NCBI GenBank assembly: GCA_937625935.1 | Contig: OW569352.1 | Coordinates: forward strand, 310,001-374,000 | Length of the DNA stretch: 64,000 bases | DNA from: Tetramitus jugosus | Taxonomy: Eukaryota > Heterolobosea > Eutetramitea > Acrasida > Vahlkampfiidae | Reading direction: 5' to 3' | Shown here: positions 30,181 to 40,723 of the stretch, in pieces | How positions within the stretch are numbered: position 1 is the stretch's first letter | How the letters are laid out: every line of letters starts with the position of its first letter | Translations under genes and position numbers: made by a program | The notes under the pieces: generated by a model | The model's input: the letters and a program-made list of their open reading frames with translations, nothing else | Told to the model about the DNA's origin: nothing | The model's database searches: none

Positions 30181-30849
30181 TCAGTTTGCAGAGTGATTCA
30201 AGTTCTTTCTCTTTCTTTTCTTCTGCTTCTTCTGATCGCTCCTGCGTTGATTCTTCTCTGTGTTGTTGTTGGCCCGTGCCTTCTGCTTTGACTTGGCATA
30301 CGTATAGGATCTATCTGTCAATGAATAGATGTTACAGAGTAAGCAATCAAACTCTTTGCTATCATAGTCACAGTTGAATAGAAAGGGAAGGATGCCATGC
30401 GTGATCACATCATTTGTTATACCCAATCGAAGACCCAGGACCACATAGAGATGATTCTTCCTAAGCTGAGTGTGCTCCGAGCTCATGACCAAATAGGAAT
30501 CCTTTTCTTTGTTTCGACTAGACAAGAAGCAAGAACGGCACCAAAACTCTACACCGTTGCGCATGGTAATCTTATGAGATCCTCCTATCCGCGTCCAACC
30601 ATACCCAAAATACACAGCATCAGAGCTACTATATACATATCCTCCCGATGTCACACAAATTTCATGTTCGAAGCAAGTTCTACCTCCGAGACAAGTTCTA
30701 TGAACAGATAGATCCTTTTTGATCAATTCATCCATATCCATGGTTGCAGCAGAGTTTTCATTGAGCAATAATGCTCGTCGCTTGGCACATTCGTTGAGAC
30801 CTCCTCCACACAATGGACAAACATATGGGAACGGTTTTGCAATTAGCAT
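30181..30849 (-). CDS. Unknown Cys-rich protein with basic tail
   Basis: I do not recognise this 222-residue protein. It starts MLIAKPFPYVCPLCGGGLNE and has CxxC pairs (CPLC, CRSC, CLLC) that could bind zinc. A middle part with Gly/Tyr-rich strands (VYFGYGWTRIGGSHKITM) suggests a beta-rich domain. The C-terminal 45 residues are Lys/Arg/Gln/Asn-rich (KKQKKRKRKN), perhaps a nuclear or nucleolar signal. The stop is 59 bp from the convergent hydrolase. The next gene upstream is on the same strand and ends 60 bp away. Confidence 0.7.
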   Translation of the reverse strand: MLIAKPFPYVCPLCGGGLNECAKRRALLLNENSAATMDMDELIKKDLSVHRTCLGGRTCFEHEICVTSGGYVYSSSDAVYFGYGWTRIGGSHKITMRNGVEFWCRSCFLSSRNKEKDSYLVMSSEHTQLRKNHLYVVLGLRLGITNDVITHGILPFLFNCDYDSKEFDCLLCNIYSLTDRSYTYAKSKQKARANNNTEKNQRRSDQKKQKKRKRKNLNHSAN

Positions 30850-30909
30850 ATCAGTGGGTCAAATGAAAGTTCACTCGTTTTTTTTCAGGATTGTTTTTAT
30901 TTGTGTGAA

Positions 30910-32859
30910 CTATTCTTGTTGTGGTGGTGTCAAATTCTGGTAAGCTTCGGTCACGTCAGATAAGAGCTCATTGGACAGTTCGGCCATTCCCGGACTAATG
31001 AGCGTGACATAGCCTCCTGCGACCTTCTTTGTTGCTTTTTGTTCCTGTGGTAGGCCACTGTTGGGAACGAGCTCGAGGAGGTTGTAGAAATTGGCTTCTG
31101 AAACCAAGATGAAATACTCTGAAATGGGAACAGATATCATACCAATCTGTAGGTAGTCATAGAGCCACTTGAAGTACTTACTCGGCCTGTCAATCACAAA
31201 TCTACCCTTATCGTCCAAAATGCTCCACTCTTCCAATCGGTACATGCGAGTGTTTCGTCCCCGAGTGGCAAGTATTCTCTCGGAGCAGTACAAAACAATG
31301 TCACTGAACAGAAGCGTAATGTACTTTTCTACAAATTCAGTGTCCTCGCTCAACACAATGTTTGATTGATGATCTTCAAAGCCACTGTCATATGACTGAA
31401 CTCCTGACTTGAGTTCTTGCAGTCTCTTGACAAACCGGAATGGATGTTCATTGAGACAAACGTTGGAAGCATTTAATCTCTCCCATGATTTCAATTGCTT
31501 TGAAATGTGTGCATAGTGAAATAGTTTGCTCTTTCGAACTTCCATTGCCAGAACAACCTTTGACGATGTAGATTTGTTGACATCAGCCTCACCGAGCTCG
31601 TTCACTTTTGAGTCCTTGTGTGCCTTTAGCACAGGAATAAATTCCAATCGATAATCCACTCCAGTGATTGGTTGAGGAGTCACACTAAAGTTTCTAATGC
31701 AATTGTCAAACACCAATCGAATCTTATCCCTCTGTTTCTCTGTCAATTTCATTCCCATGACAATAGAGTCATCTGAGACACCAAATAACAAGCAACCACC
31801 ATTCGAATTCAAGAAAGCAATCAAATACTCTGTCATTCGCAAACCCAACTTTGAATAATCAATAAAATCAAATGCATCGTTGCCAGAGTTGTTTGATCCA
31901 GTGCTGCTCGCTCCACTACTAGGCTTCTTCTTCTTTGGTGCAGCCTTGTAATTCAAATAGTCGGAAAACACTGTCAACTTGAAATCTAATCGATTGCCCT
32001 CATCGATCAACAATGAATCACCTTCAATGTATTTTCTCTGTTCGATCCATGGCCAATTTTCATTTTGTGGTGACTTCTTGGTGGATGACCCAGCATTGTT
32101 TGTTGTTGTACCAGGAGATGCACATGGAGAGGGAACAGTCAAATTGGAAGTAACTGGAGAGGATGATTGAGAATGTGAACGATAGTGGTGATCCACAACT
32201 GTAGGAGACAGATGAGAAGTATCTGTTGTACTGCTAACAGTAGTAGGAGACTCAATCATTTGTTGTTGTGCATGTTGCTGAGGATGAACACAGGGTGGTG
32301 CTGTCATGGCAGTAGTTGTTGTTGTTGTTGGTGGTGGAGAAGAGTGTGATACAGATGGAATAGCAGTAGTGGTAGTGGTAGTAGTAGTAGTAGCATTCAG
32401 TGGTGCAGATGCTGCCATTTCCTCATGATTCAATACTGACAGAGGTTCATTTGCATTGATGGTGAGCACTGTTGATGATGATGATGATGGTGATGATGAT
32501 TGTGATAATTGTGATGATAAATGTGATGAAGAAGCTCCACGGGTAGCAACAGAAGCATACGTCACAAAACTATTATCCTCATTATCATTATTAGTTTTAT
32601 TAGTATTATTGTCATGTGCAGATGATGATGATGATGATGGTGGTGTGGAAGAATTCAAAACATGTTGTCCATGTTCAATGACCAGTGTGGGTAAATGTGT
32701 TGGTGGATGATGAATGGGTGGTGACGAGTGAAGTGCTTGTTGTTGTGAGTCTGGTGCATCAAGCTGTACAAAAAACTCTAGAGTGGCAGCAGATGGAGAG
32801 GAAAGCTCTTCTGCTGTTGAGTGATCGATTATGGGTGATGATTGGTCGGACGTTGACAT
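30910..32859 (-). CDS. AlbA_2 (Schlafen-type) and BTB/KCTD-like fusion protein
   Basis: A protein of 649 residues. The first 265 are Ser/Thr/His/Pro-rich and disordered. Next comes an AlbA_2-type domain: EGNRLDFKLTVF-like opening (GNRLDFKLTVFSDY), then LIAFLNSNGGCLLFGVSDD and IVMGMKLTEKQRDKIR. These are the E/D-FK, N-GG and FGV-D positions conserved in Schlafen and bacterial AlbA_2 proteins. A Lys/Ser/Gly/Asn loop interrupts the domain. The last 130 residues resemble the second half of a BTB/T1 domain as in KCTD proteins (DDKGRFVIDRPSKYFKWLYD, then YLQIGMISVP), which would make oligomers or bind Cullin-3. I know of no family with this pairing. Function is not predictable beyond nucleic-acid binding plus oligomerisation. 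Confidence 0.7.
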   Translation of the reverse strand: MSTSDQSSPIIDHSTAEELSSPSAATLEFFVQLDAPDSQQQALHSSPPIHHPPTHLPTLVIEHGQHVLNSSTPPSSSSSSAHDNNTNKTNNDNEDNSFVTYASVATRGASSSHLSSQLSQSSSPSSSSSTVLTINANEPLSVLNHEEMAASAPLNATTTTTTTTTAIPSVSHSSPPPTTTTTTAMTAPPCVHPQQHAQQQMIESPTTVSSTTDTSHLSPTVVDHHYRSHSQSSSPVTSNLTVPSPCASPGTTTNNAGSSTKKSPQNENWPWIEQRKYIEGDSLLIDEGNRLDFKLTVFSDYLNYKAAPKKKKPSSGASSTGSNNSGNDAFDFIDYSKLGLRMTEYLIAFLNSNGGCLLFGVSDDSIVMGMKLTEKQRDKIRLVFDNCIRNFSVTPQPITGVDYRLEFIPVLKAHKDSKVNELGEADVNKSTSSKVVLAMEVRKSKLFHYAHISKQLKSWERLNASNVCLNEHPFRFVKRLQELKSGVQSYDSGFEDHQSNIVLSEDTEFVEKYITLLFSDIVLYCSERILATRGRNTRMYRLEEWSILDDKGRFVIDRPSKYFKWLYDYLQIGMISVPISEYFILVSEANFYNLLELVPNSGLPQEQKATKKVAGGYVTLISPGMAELSNELLSDVTEAYQNLTPPQQE

Positions 32860-33036
32860 GTCGTTGCGTTTTGTTGTTGTTTGGTAAAGTTGTTTTTGTT
32901 CGCCATTTCATGAATCGCGTAGATTCGAGCGGGAGACCAATTTCTTGACACACGAACTTCAGGTCGCAGAACAGTAGATTGATACAAAGAAAGACTTTAT
33001 CGTTTGTTTGAGAAATGCGGAAACAAAGTTTAATCG

Positions 33037-33886
33037 TTATCTGCGAAGTAACCCAGAGAGTTTTCGCCGAATGAACTTTACGTTGGAGCTGGCAGCATGA
33101 TTATAGATGGTAGAACTAACATCAGACTTGGTAGAGCTGGTACTAGCATCGTCAGAGGGAGGAACGACCTGAGGATGTTCTGTCTCAAGGATACTTCGAA
33201 CTTGTTGCCTTGTCCGACTTGACAAATGTTCAGGAAATTGTACATGGAGTAGGATGAACAAGTCTCCATATTCACTCGGATTATGATACAGTGGCATGCC
33301 TAGACCTCTAGCTCTAAAGTATTGATAAGCCATCATGTTAGTAAGAGTGACTTCAGAAAATACATATTGTTTAAACAAAAAGATAAACATACATAAATAT
33401 ATATCCATCATGGAATACGAGACGATCATCCAACCGAATCGTAAAATCTGATGCCGTTACTGAATGCCTTTGTTGTTTTTGTTGCTGTGCAGGGTGATCC
33501 ACGATAGATAACACACGATCTGTTCCACACAGAGCATCCTTTAAACTGAATGGCTCTCGATATTCACACCATAGATGATGCTGTTCACTACCAGACATTC
33601 TAGAAAAGGTATCATGTGGTGATTGAATCACCTGAACAACAGCATCACCACACTCCACTTTCTGAGCGCCAAACACATCTGTTCTACAAAATTCTTCGCC
33701 CCGCCCAACGAACCGAACAAATGTGTTGTTGGGACATCCGGGAGCGATGCGAACATTGACTTGATCCAAAATGGTAAACTTTTGACCATTTCGAAACACT
33801 TTTCTCATGTATGACTTGACCTTTGTACATCCATAGTACATCTCATCTAGAGACACATGCAACACGAGAACCAAATCTGATATCAT
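33037..33886 (-). CDS. DnaJ C-terminal (substrate-binding) domain protein without J domain (2 exons)
   Basis: Exons 33886-33393 and 33313-33037 join across a 79 bp intron (gtatgt..tttag, with TACTAAC branch site) to give 256 residues. The product is nearly all DnaJ C-terminal domains I and II. LHVSLDEMYYGCTKVK is the CTD I start, followed by GDAVVQVIQSPHDTFSRMSG, the LKDALCG block and RGLGMPLYHNPSEYGDLFI. The exon join restores the strand before RGLGMP. There is no HPD-containing J domain, Gly/Phe region or zinc fingers, and the opposite strand is occupied by another gene just upstream. It may bind clients or pair with a full DNAJB protein. A missed 5' exon remains possible. Confidence 0.75.
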
Positions 33887-34104
33887 TTATTATATATTCG
33901 TAACCGGGTATTCTTCTGTTGTCGTTTCTTTCTGCCGGTTGGTTTGTGAACAACAAAAATGCACACAATCAGAGGAAAGAGTTTGTTGGCTGGAGGAAAA
34001 GAATCGGCCCACCAAACAACAAAAAGCTCGAAGCTCCAAAAAAAACTTTGGCGAATCAAAAGCGACAACCCCAGATCTCAGGAACCCAAGCCATCATTGA
34101 TCCA

Positions 34105-34641
34105 ATGACTGACAATTCAACCAAGACGACGAGCAGTGATTCCACCACATCTCCTGCACAAGACCCTTTGATAACAGGAGAAGTTCCAAAGGAGCCAACC
34201 TACTTACAAAAGTATGAGAGATCCATGTTTGAAATGCGTCTCAAATACCCAATTGCCTTCAATATGACCATGGTGAACACATTGTTTGGTACGTATGTCA
34301 TGTCAGGACTGCTAAGGCGAAGATCCAAGGCGTTTACACCACTGGGAACCTCTGTTACTCTCGTGTCGTCCACCTTGTTCATTTTGGCCTATGCCAGAGC
34401 GTATAGCACCAAGTTCTTGACCACTTGGGCTCTTCCTGTGAGAGGGGAAATTGTTGGAGAAGATTTAGCTGCCAAAGAGAATCAAAAGCTACAACAAGCA
34501 AAGAGAAAAGAAGCTACCGCGCTGTTCGTGACTGATTCGAAACGGAAATTGAATGAATTGAGGAAGGAATTTGATCAAGAATTGTCAAAGGAGCAACAGG
34601 AACGCCAACAACAACAAGACGACAAAACAACAAGATTGTAA
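34105..34641 (+). CDS. Small membrane protein, unknown
   Basis: A protein of 178 residues from the first ATG (MTDNSTKTTSSD); the open frame upstream begins at a TTG. A Thr/Ser-rich leader precedes YLQKYERSMFEMRLKYPIAF, then two hydrophobic segments (NMTMVNTLFGTYVMSGLL and VTLVSSTLFILAYARAY) separated by RRRSKAF. The C-terminal 70 residues form a charged, Gln-rich coiled coil. The layout suggests a two-span organelle membrane protein, perhaps mitochondrial. No family is recognised. Confidence 0.65.
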   Translation: MTDNSTKTTSSDSTTSPAQDPLITGEVPKEPTYLQKYERSMFEMRLKYPIAFNMTMVNTLFGTYVMSGLLRRRSKAFTPLGTSVTLVSSTLFILAYARAYSTKFLTTWALPVRGEIVGEDLAAKENQKLQQAKRKEATALFVTDSKRKLNELRKEFDQELSKEQQERQQQQDDKTTRL

Positions 34642-34713
34642 ATACACTCATGCATGCAAGGTGGCGGTAAAATTTATTTCCCGCCAAAACTCAATCGAAA
34701 CAAAAAAAACAAA

Positions 34714-36417
34714 ATGAACATTGCTGGTCGTCGTTTCAATGTCATTGCTGTTGCATGTGCTGCAGCAATGGCCACCATTCTCTTTTTGATGATATCCTCC
34801 TTGGTTGTTGTTGCTTCTCCTACACAGAGCGAGCGTTATGCCGCTACCGTGTACTTTGATGGATTGAGCGAGTACAAGCTTGTTCAAGGTGTTTGCGACA
34901 CGGAGAAGGGTGTTGCCTGCGCCATTTTCCTCAATGAAATTTTTCAAAACGGTTGGGGTAAGCTCAACATTACGAGTAACCCTCGTTTCGACGATGATGT
35001 GCAAATGTTTGCCTCTGGTTACTTGGAAGGCTTCTTGACAAGCAACCAAATCTATGATCATGCAGTGAATCAGTACTATGTGTATGGATTCCCATTGGAC
35101 AATATTCCTACTGTCATCTCTGATTTTATGAGCCAGAATTTGAAGTTTATGAGGAGTCAGGTCAAGATTCATCGCGTGAGAGAGACAATGAAGAAGATGA
35201 AGAATGAACCAATTGTGCCAAGTGATGATATTAACTATTGGAAACAAGTGGGATTGGTATTGAATCAAATGGAAGGATTAGTCCATGGTTATAACTATGA
35301 ATTGAAAGATGCGTCCAAAGCATTGAGCGAGTTGCAATTGTTCATGTTGAACGCTGCTGGAGATATGGAGGATTTGGTTCCTGCATTGACAGAGAATCAA
35401 TTCAAGACACAAAAGCAGAGAATGATGGAGGAGCATGATGACACTGATGAGCCTTTGACAGATTGCAGTGCACTCGTCAAGTTTACTGGCGTAGATTTGT
35501 TTGCTGGCCACACTACTTGGAGAAGTTATGGTATTATTGACAAGTTTTATAAGGTGTACAACTTTGGATTGCACAATGTGACATCCAGAAAGGTATCCTT
35601 CTCGTCCAGTCCTGGATTCTTGAGCTCCAAGGACGATTTCTACATCGTTCAGAATTCCAACTTGGTTGTGATGGAAACTACCAACTCAATCTTTAATAAG
35701 ACATTGTACAAGGCTCTCACTCCATCCTCTGTGCTGTGTTGGATCAGAAGCATCGTTACCAACCAATTGGCAAATAATGGTGAACAGTGGACTTACTATT
35801 TCGCAAAGTATAATTCTGGCAGTTACAATAATCAATGGATGGTTATTGATTATAAGTTGTTCGTCCCAGGCAGTATTTCTGACAATTTATTGTGGATCAT
35901 TGAACAGATTCCAGGAATGACACGATCTGCAGATGTGAGTAGTGTTTTGAGAAAGCAGGGATTCTGGAGTTCATACAACATTCCATTCTTTACTGATATA
36001 TATGATATTTCAGGATATCCTGAAATGAAAGAAAAGGCTGGTGATGATTTTGACTACATCAACTGTCCAAGAGCAAAAATATTCAACAGAGAACAAGCAA
36101 ATGTTCGTGATTTGGATCAATTCGGACGAGTTTTGCAATTTAACCAATGGCAAACCGATCCATTCAGTTTGGGATTGGCAAGTATGTCAATTTCAGCTCG
36201 TTATGACCTTAGAGTCAAGAAGCCTGTCGCATTTGGAGGCATTGACTCCAAAGTGACAAATGTCAAGCTCGCTAAGGAGTTGATATCTGTTGGCATTGCC
36301 GGTCCAACTCATCAAGATCAAACGCCATTTTCATGGAGTTCTACTGACTGGAATGTTCCGCATCGTGGTCAACCAGACACATGGAACTTTGACTGGACTA
36401 CTATGGCCAATTTTTGA
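34714..36417 (+). CDS. Phospholipase B-like (PLBD) lysosomal/secreted hydrolase
   Basis: A protein of 567 residues. I start at MNIAGRRFNV, which gives a clean signal peptide (AAAMATILFLMISSLVVVAS); an ATG 60 bp upstream would add a basic extension before it. The PLBD fold is an N-terminal-nucleophile hydrolase. The probable nucleophile C251 lies in TDCSALVKFTG, where autoproteolysis frees the cysteine in the family, followed by LFAGHTTWRSYG. Late blocks such as IAGPTHQDQTPFSW and the C-terminal WNFDW are family-typical. Dictyostelium and Entamoeba encode several of these; they act on phospholipids or related amides in lysosomes. Its stop is 25 bp from the convergent condensin gene. Confidence 0.9.
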   Translation: MNIAGRRFNVIAVACAAAMATILFLMISSLVVVASPTQSERYAATVYFDGLSEYKLVQGVCDTEKGVACAIFLNEIFQNGWGKLNITSNPRFDDDVQMFASGYLEGFLTSNQIYDHAVNQYYVYGFPLDNIPTVISDFMSQNLKFMRSQVKIHRVRETMKKMKNEPIVPSDDINYWKQVGLVLNQMEGLVHGYNYELKDASKALSELQLFMLNAAGDMEDLVPALTENQFKTQKQRMMEEHDDTDEPLTDCSALVKFTGVDLFAGHTTWRSYGIIDKFYKVYNFGLHNVTSRKVSFSSSPGFLSSKDDFYIVQNSNLVVMETTNSIFNKTLYKALTPSSVLCWIRSIVTNQLANNGEQWTYYFAKYNSGSYNNQWMVIDYKLFVPGSISDNLLWIIEQIPGMTRSADVSSVLRKQGFWSSYNIPFFTDIYDISGYPEMKEKAGDDFDYINCPRAKIFNREQANVRDLDQFGRVLQFNQWQTDPFSLGLASMSISARYDLRVKKPVAFGGIDSKVTNVKLAKELISVGIAGPTHQDQTPFSWSSTDWNVPHRGQPDTWNFDWTTMANF

Positions 36418-36442
36418 ACAAGTCAATAATAAACCTTTTTGT

Positions 36443-39400
36443 TTAAGTTGGTCTTGACTTTCGCCTGCTTGGTGTGATGGTGCTGGCTGAGATGGGATAT
36501 GGAGACCGCACCGGTGTGCAGAAAGGTACCTTTGTAGTTGAAGAACCTCGTCGGTTCGTGATTTGAACTTCGTTCTGAGCTGATATTCTCTTTAGATCGA
36601 ATTCAATTTCTTTTGCAGTCTGTTTGTCCTGGAATAAGAAATCAGAACACTCGTTCTTGTATTCAGACATGATGAGCTGTAAGTAGAGCATGACCTGACG
36701 CAATAGTGGTGATCGTTTCTTTTCAAGAGTTCGTTTCAACTCAACGATGATCGGAATAACATTATCAGATACGTGCTTCTTCAAAAAGCTTCCAAGTAGC
36801 TTTCCTTGGATAGTGCCAACCTTCGTTGAGATCTCCTCTTGGTCTTCTTCCTCCATATCATTTTGGTGATTGGGCGCAGAGGTTGTTAGGGATCTCAACT
36901 TAAATTGAGGCCAAGAGAGCATGTTCAATACATCAGTTAACACATCCGCATGCACAGGTATTGACTCATCAGCAAACATTCCTAACACATCTGTGTGTAA
37001 CTTCACATGCAACTCCAAGAGCTGTTCACTCGAGAACTGGTGGAGGAGAAACTTGTAGATTTGGAAGCGTTTAGCTATTTGATCCGAAGAAGAACCACCA
37101 CAGTTGAATAGAGATAATTCTCTGTCACTCTGTAGGTAGTTATTGTGTGATGGATGGCTAGAGTACCTATTGAGCACAAATATGGCCTCTATGGTATGAC
37201 TGAATAGAAGTGTTGAATTCTTGCGAGGCAGAACAACACACAGAGCATATTCAGCATACTTTGCCACGATATCACATGTGTCTGTTAGCATGTACAGAAA
37301 ACGAAAGAGAATCAATGGCTTCCACTTCACAAAGTCCTCGGCAATAACCTGAGTGAGTAGTGAGAGAGCATTTCTTCGAACGAGAGGGCTCTTATCGCAC
37401 ATACTCTCAGATATCTTAGCTATATATCGATCTACTACGGATGTATATTTCACACATAGATCACACATGACGACTACCACATTGTTACGAACTGCTTCAT
37501 CATTGGATTTCTCAATTTCTCTTATAAATAGCGGCACAGACTTCTTTGCTAATCCTTCATCAACTAAACACATTTTTCCTAATGCAGCAAAGGCATGCGC
37601 TCGGACGAGTGATGAAACTCGTACATGCTTTGTTGGTGTAGGCTTTAGGTCTAAGGTTGACTCGTCAGCGATCGTTGTAACTGAGGCGGCAATCAATGCT
37701 TGAACAAGAGTCACAATCTTGTTTGATGCTCTACTATAAATCTAAATAAAAAAGTTAGATAGGATACAGACGTTAGGGTTGACAAAATGTGACATACCAT
37801 TGACACCTCTCCGATTGTAAAGAGATATTTGCTAATTTGCTCTGCGTCAACATTCTCAGAGTACGAAAGTACGTACTTGTGCAACTCATTATAGCTCTTA
37901 TTAACAAGTCGGCTATACATAGCATCGATTTGTGACCGGGTGTCACATAGCTTGTACAAACTCACAACATGACTATGAACAAGATTCGTATTAATCCTGA
38001 ATTCAACCAGATTCTTCAGAATAGAATCAGACAACTGTTGTCTCGTATCATCTGTTAAATTGTCATACACTCGCGAGAGGATCGTTAAGCATTTATCAAA
38101 CACAAAGGTATCATCCAAAGTGAGATCAGAGCTCTGATTCTTCTCCTCAAACACAGTAATCAAAAATTCAGTTGAAATGTGCTTCGAGAAATGAGTTGAT
38201 AAAATATCAAGCAGGTACCAACCACTTCGAAGGGACTGATCCTTCAACTTGGTTATGATATGTTTTACAATACTGCTTGAAATCTCTTTTTTTGAAATGA
38301 GGACAGAGCAGGACTTGCACAACAAACGGTAGTGTTCCTCAGTTATATCCTCTAAGAGATCCCAAATACGACTGGTTGCACTCTTCTTCGTGGTCAGTTG
38401 AGTGAAGATATTAGAGTTTACTAGCTCTAGTGCCTTCTCAGATACTGATGTCTCGCCATCAAAGGAACACACTAAAAGTATGGTAATAGCAGTTTTGTAA
38501 ATCTAAAAAAATATGACATAAGTAAGTACAGGGAAATAGTTGACACCAAATAGCAGATGACCATACATAAATATTGTCAGGAAACGTATTCATCAATTGA
38601 GTGATGGAAATGATTGATTGTTTTCGGTTTGCCACACTAACATCTAAAGCATGTTTCTTAATCACATCGATAAATTCGCTTTTTAAGAAATGCTTGGGAT
38701 TCAAATTGATCATTCCTTCAATCACCTGTATTGCGGCTTTCCTGACAAGGGCTGATGGATCAACAGTTCTGCTGCCAATAAATCCACATGATGCAGACAG
38801 GGCTGCTTGGCTGATGTCTTCGGCAATCGACACTGATTTTGGAGTCTGTGCGATAGGTGTCATCTGATCGAATGAATTGTTGTCAAATTGCTGTTCCGAG
38901 GCGTTGTGCAAATCCTGATCCACAGGCTCATCTGGTGAAAGTAGACGCCTAAGCTTCGTTTTGAATGTTTTATCTTCTTCGCTTCGATCTAACAGTGAGA
39001 CATAACAGTTAAGAGCTTTGGCTCGAATGCTAGCTATCTTATCTGTCGTGCGAGATGTGATGGATAGCAGTAGGGATGAAATGTTCTCATTCTCCTCAAC
39101 TTGATCCTGTGATGTTAGTTGTATTAACTTTATCAACATACGCATCGAGTATTCAATAGCTATTAAGCGATTTTGTGTTTTCTTACTCTTACACATGTCT
39201 GCTAAGAATCCCACAATCCTATTGATGTTTGTTTGTTCTGAGAAGAGAACTTCGGACATGTCACAAAGAAAAGAAACACCGGAACCTCGTTTGTCGGATT
39301 TTGCTTCAGCTATTCGAACTAGAGTATGCTGGATGAATGCAATAACATGATCAGCATACTTCTCTATATCACTTGTACTGAGCCCAATAATAAACTCTGT

Positions 39401-40546
39401 AGTAGTCTGCTTCACTCCCGAAAATTTAACTGAAAAATTGGCAATAAGATGACACAGAATACAACTCAGATTATCAGATTCATCACCGTGCAAAGATGAG
39501 ACGCATGCTTTCAGAATCGCGAACAATTGTCTGTAAACCTCAATGCTTTCTTTCTCTGTTTTTTGTGTCGAGCGGTGATTGGCACTAATGATCTGGGAAC
39601 GAGTGCAATCAGTTATCTTTTCTATCAAGTACTCAAATATATCATCCTCCATATCTTCAAACGAATAATGAGTCAGCAATTCACATATGTCATCCAATAA
39701 CAACGGAACCAGTTTTACGACTCTCGATTGAATGTCCTCAGGAACGCTATCGCAGGAATTGACACTTCCGCTCTGAACCTCCGATACCTTCCGCTTCTTC
39801 GACTTATTATTTCTCTGTGTCTTCTTTCGCTTTCTCGTGTCATTACTTGAACTATCGACAGGTACAATCGCCCAATCTGTATCGATGAATTGTAATTTCT
39901 CAGTTAAGCACATCTTACATAGAGTAATAATCGACCGAATCGTGAAGCCATTGAATAAGCTGTTACTCGGATCGCTCTGGTCCCTACTACGGAGACCACA
40001 CATTCGCAGTAAGCGAATATAAAGTCTAGAAAGCCATATTTGAAGCAATGGATTGATGTTGTGATCATACATGTCACTTGTACAAGGCATACTTAAGATG
40101 ATACCAATCAGAGTACAGAAGGAAGAAATTGGTACTTTTGACTTGACTAACCAATTGATGGCGTCCTCATCACCACCTCCATTATCATTACTTGTCTCTT
40201 CTTCTTCCTCATCATCACTGTTACTGACAACAGACTGGTTATTCTTTGATTTGCGTTGTTCCAAATAGCGATCAAGCAAACGAACGACATAAGCAATGGA
40301 CTTTGGGCTAAAGTACCCAAACATGACCTCTTCATCTTCGTCATTCTCACTATCGTCTTCACTACGGCTCTTGTTTGCCGTTGTTGGAGGACAGCACAAT
40401 TGTTCAATATCGGATAGAATGTCTTCATAAATATTGGGCAAACCAGAAGCATAATCGGAGATAACAGAAGGTGTCACAAATGACAACAATTCAAATGCCG
40501 AGAACCATTGCACAATCCTGTCCTTGGTGCCAATGTTTTCTGTCAT
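36443..40546 (-). CDS. NCAPD3: Condensin-II subunit D3 (NCAPD3), 3 exons
   Basis: Exons 40546-38567, 38502-37798 and 37741-36443 give 1,327 residues. The introns are only 64 and 56 bp (gtatgg..tttag and gtatgt..tttag), both phase 0. The start is MTENIGTKDRIVQWF. The protein is HEAT-repeat alpha-solenoid. The strongest signature is the Cnd1 block in exon 3: LVRAHAFAALGKMCLVDEGL, VRNNVVVVMCDLCVKYTSVV, DKSPLVRRNALSLLTQ. The arrangement and the tail after it fit condensin-II D3 rather than condensin-I D2. It loads condensin on chromatin with NCAPG2/NCAPH2 and SMC2/4. An Asp/Glu/Lys-rich loop (about 265-285) is low complexity. It shares a 177 bp divergent promoter with the gene at 40724. Confidence 0.85.
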
Positions 40547-40723
40547 TTTTCTACCCGTCACTTTTTTCTTTTTTTTGGCGCTGGAAAAGAGCGGGAAACT
40601 TTTGACAGCGACGTGCCCAAAATCAGATTCCGAGATTATTCTGGTCCCTGGAGCAGTAGGGCAATCTCGCTTTTGGTCAATGGAGAAAGACCACCAGAAC
40701 AACAGCAAGGAACACACGAAACA

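Noticed and set aside
37711-38472. Independent 253-codon gene
   Set aside because: It begins with GTG and is flanked by intron signals; it is the middle exon of NCAPD3.
40508-40723. N-terminal extension of the plus-strand membrane protein back into the condensin gene
   Set aside because: It starts at TTG and overlaps the divergent NCAPD3 first exon; the first ATG is at 40724.
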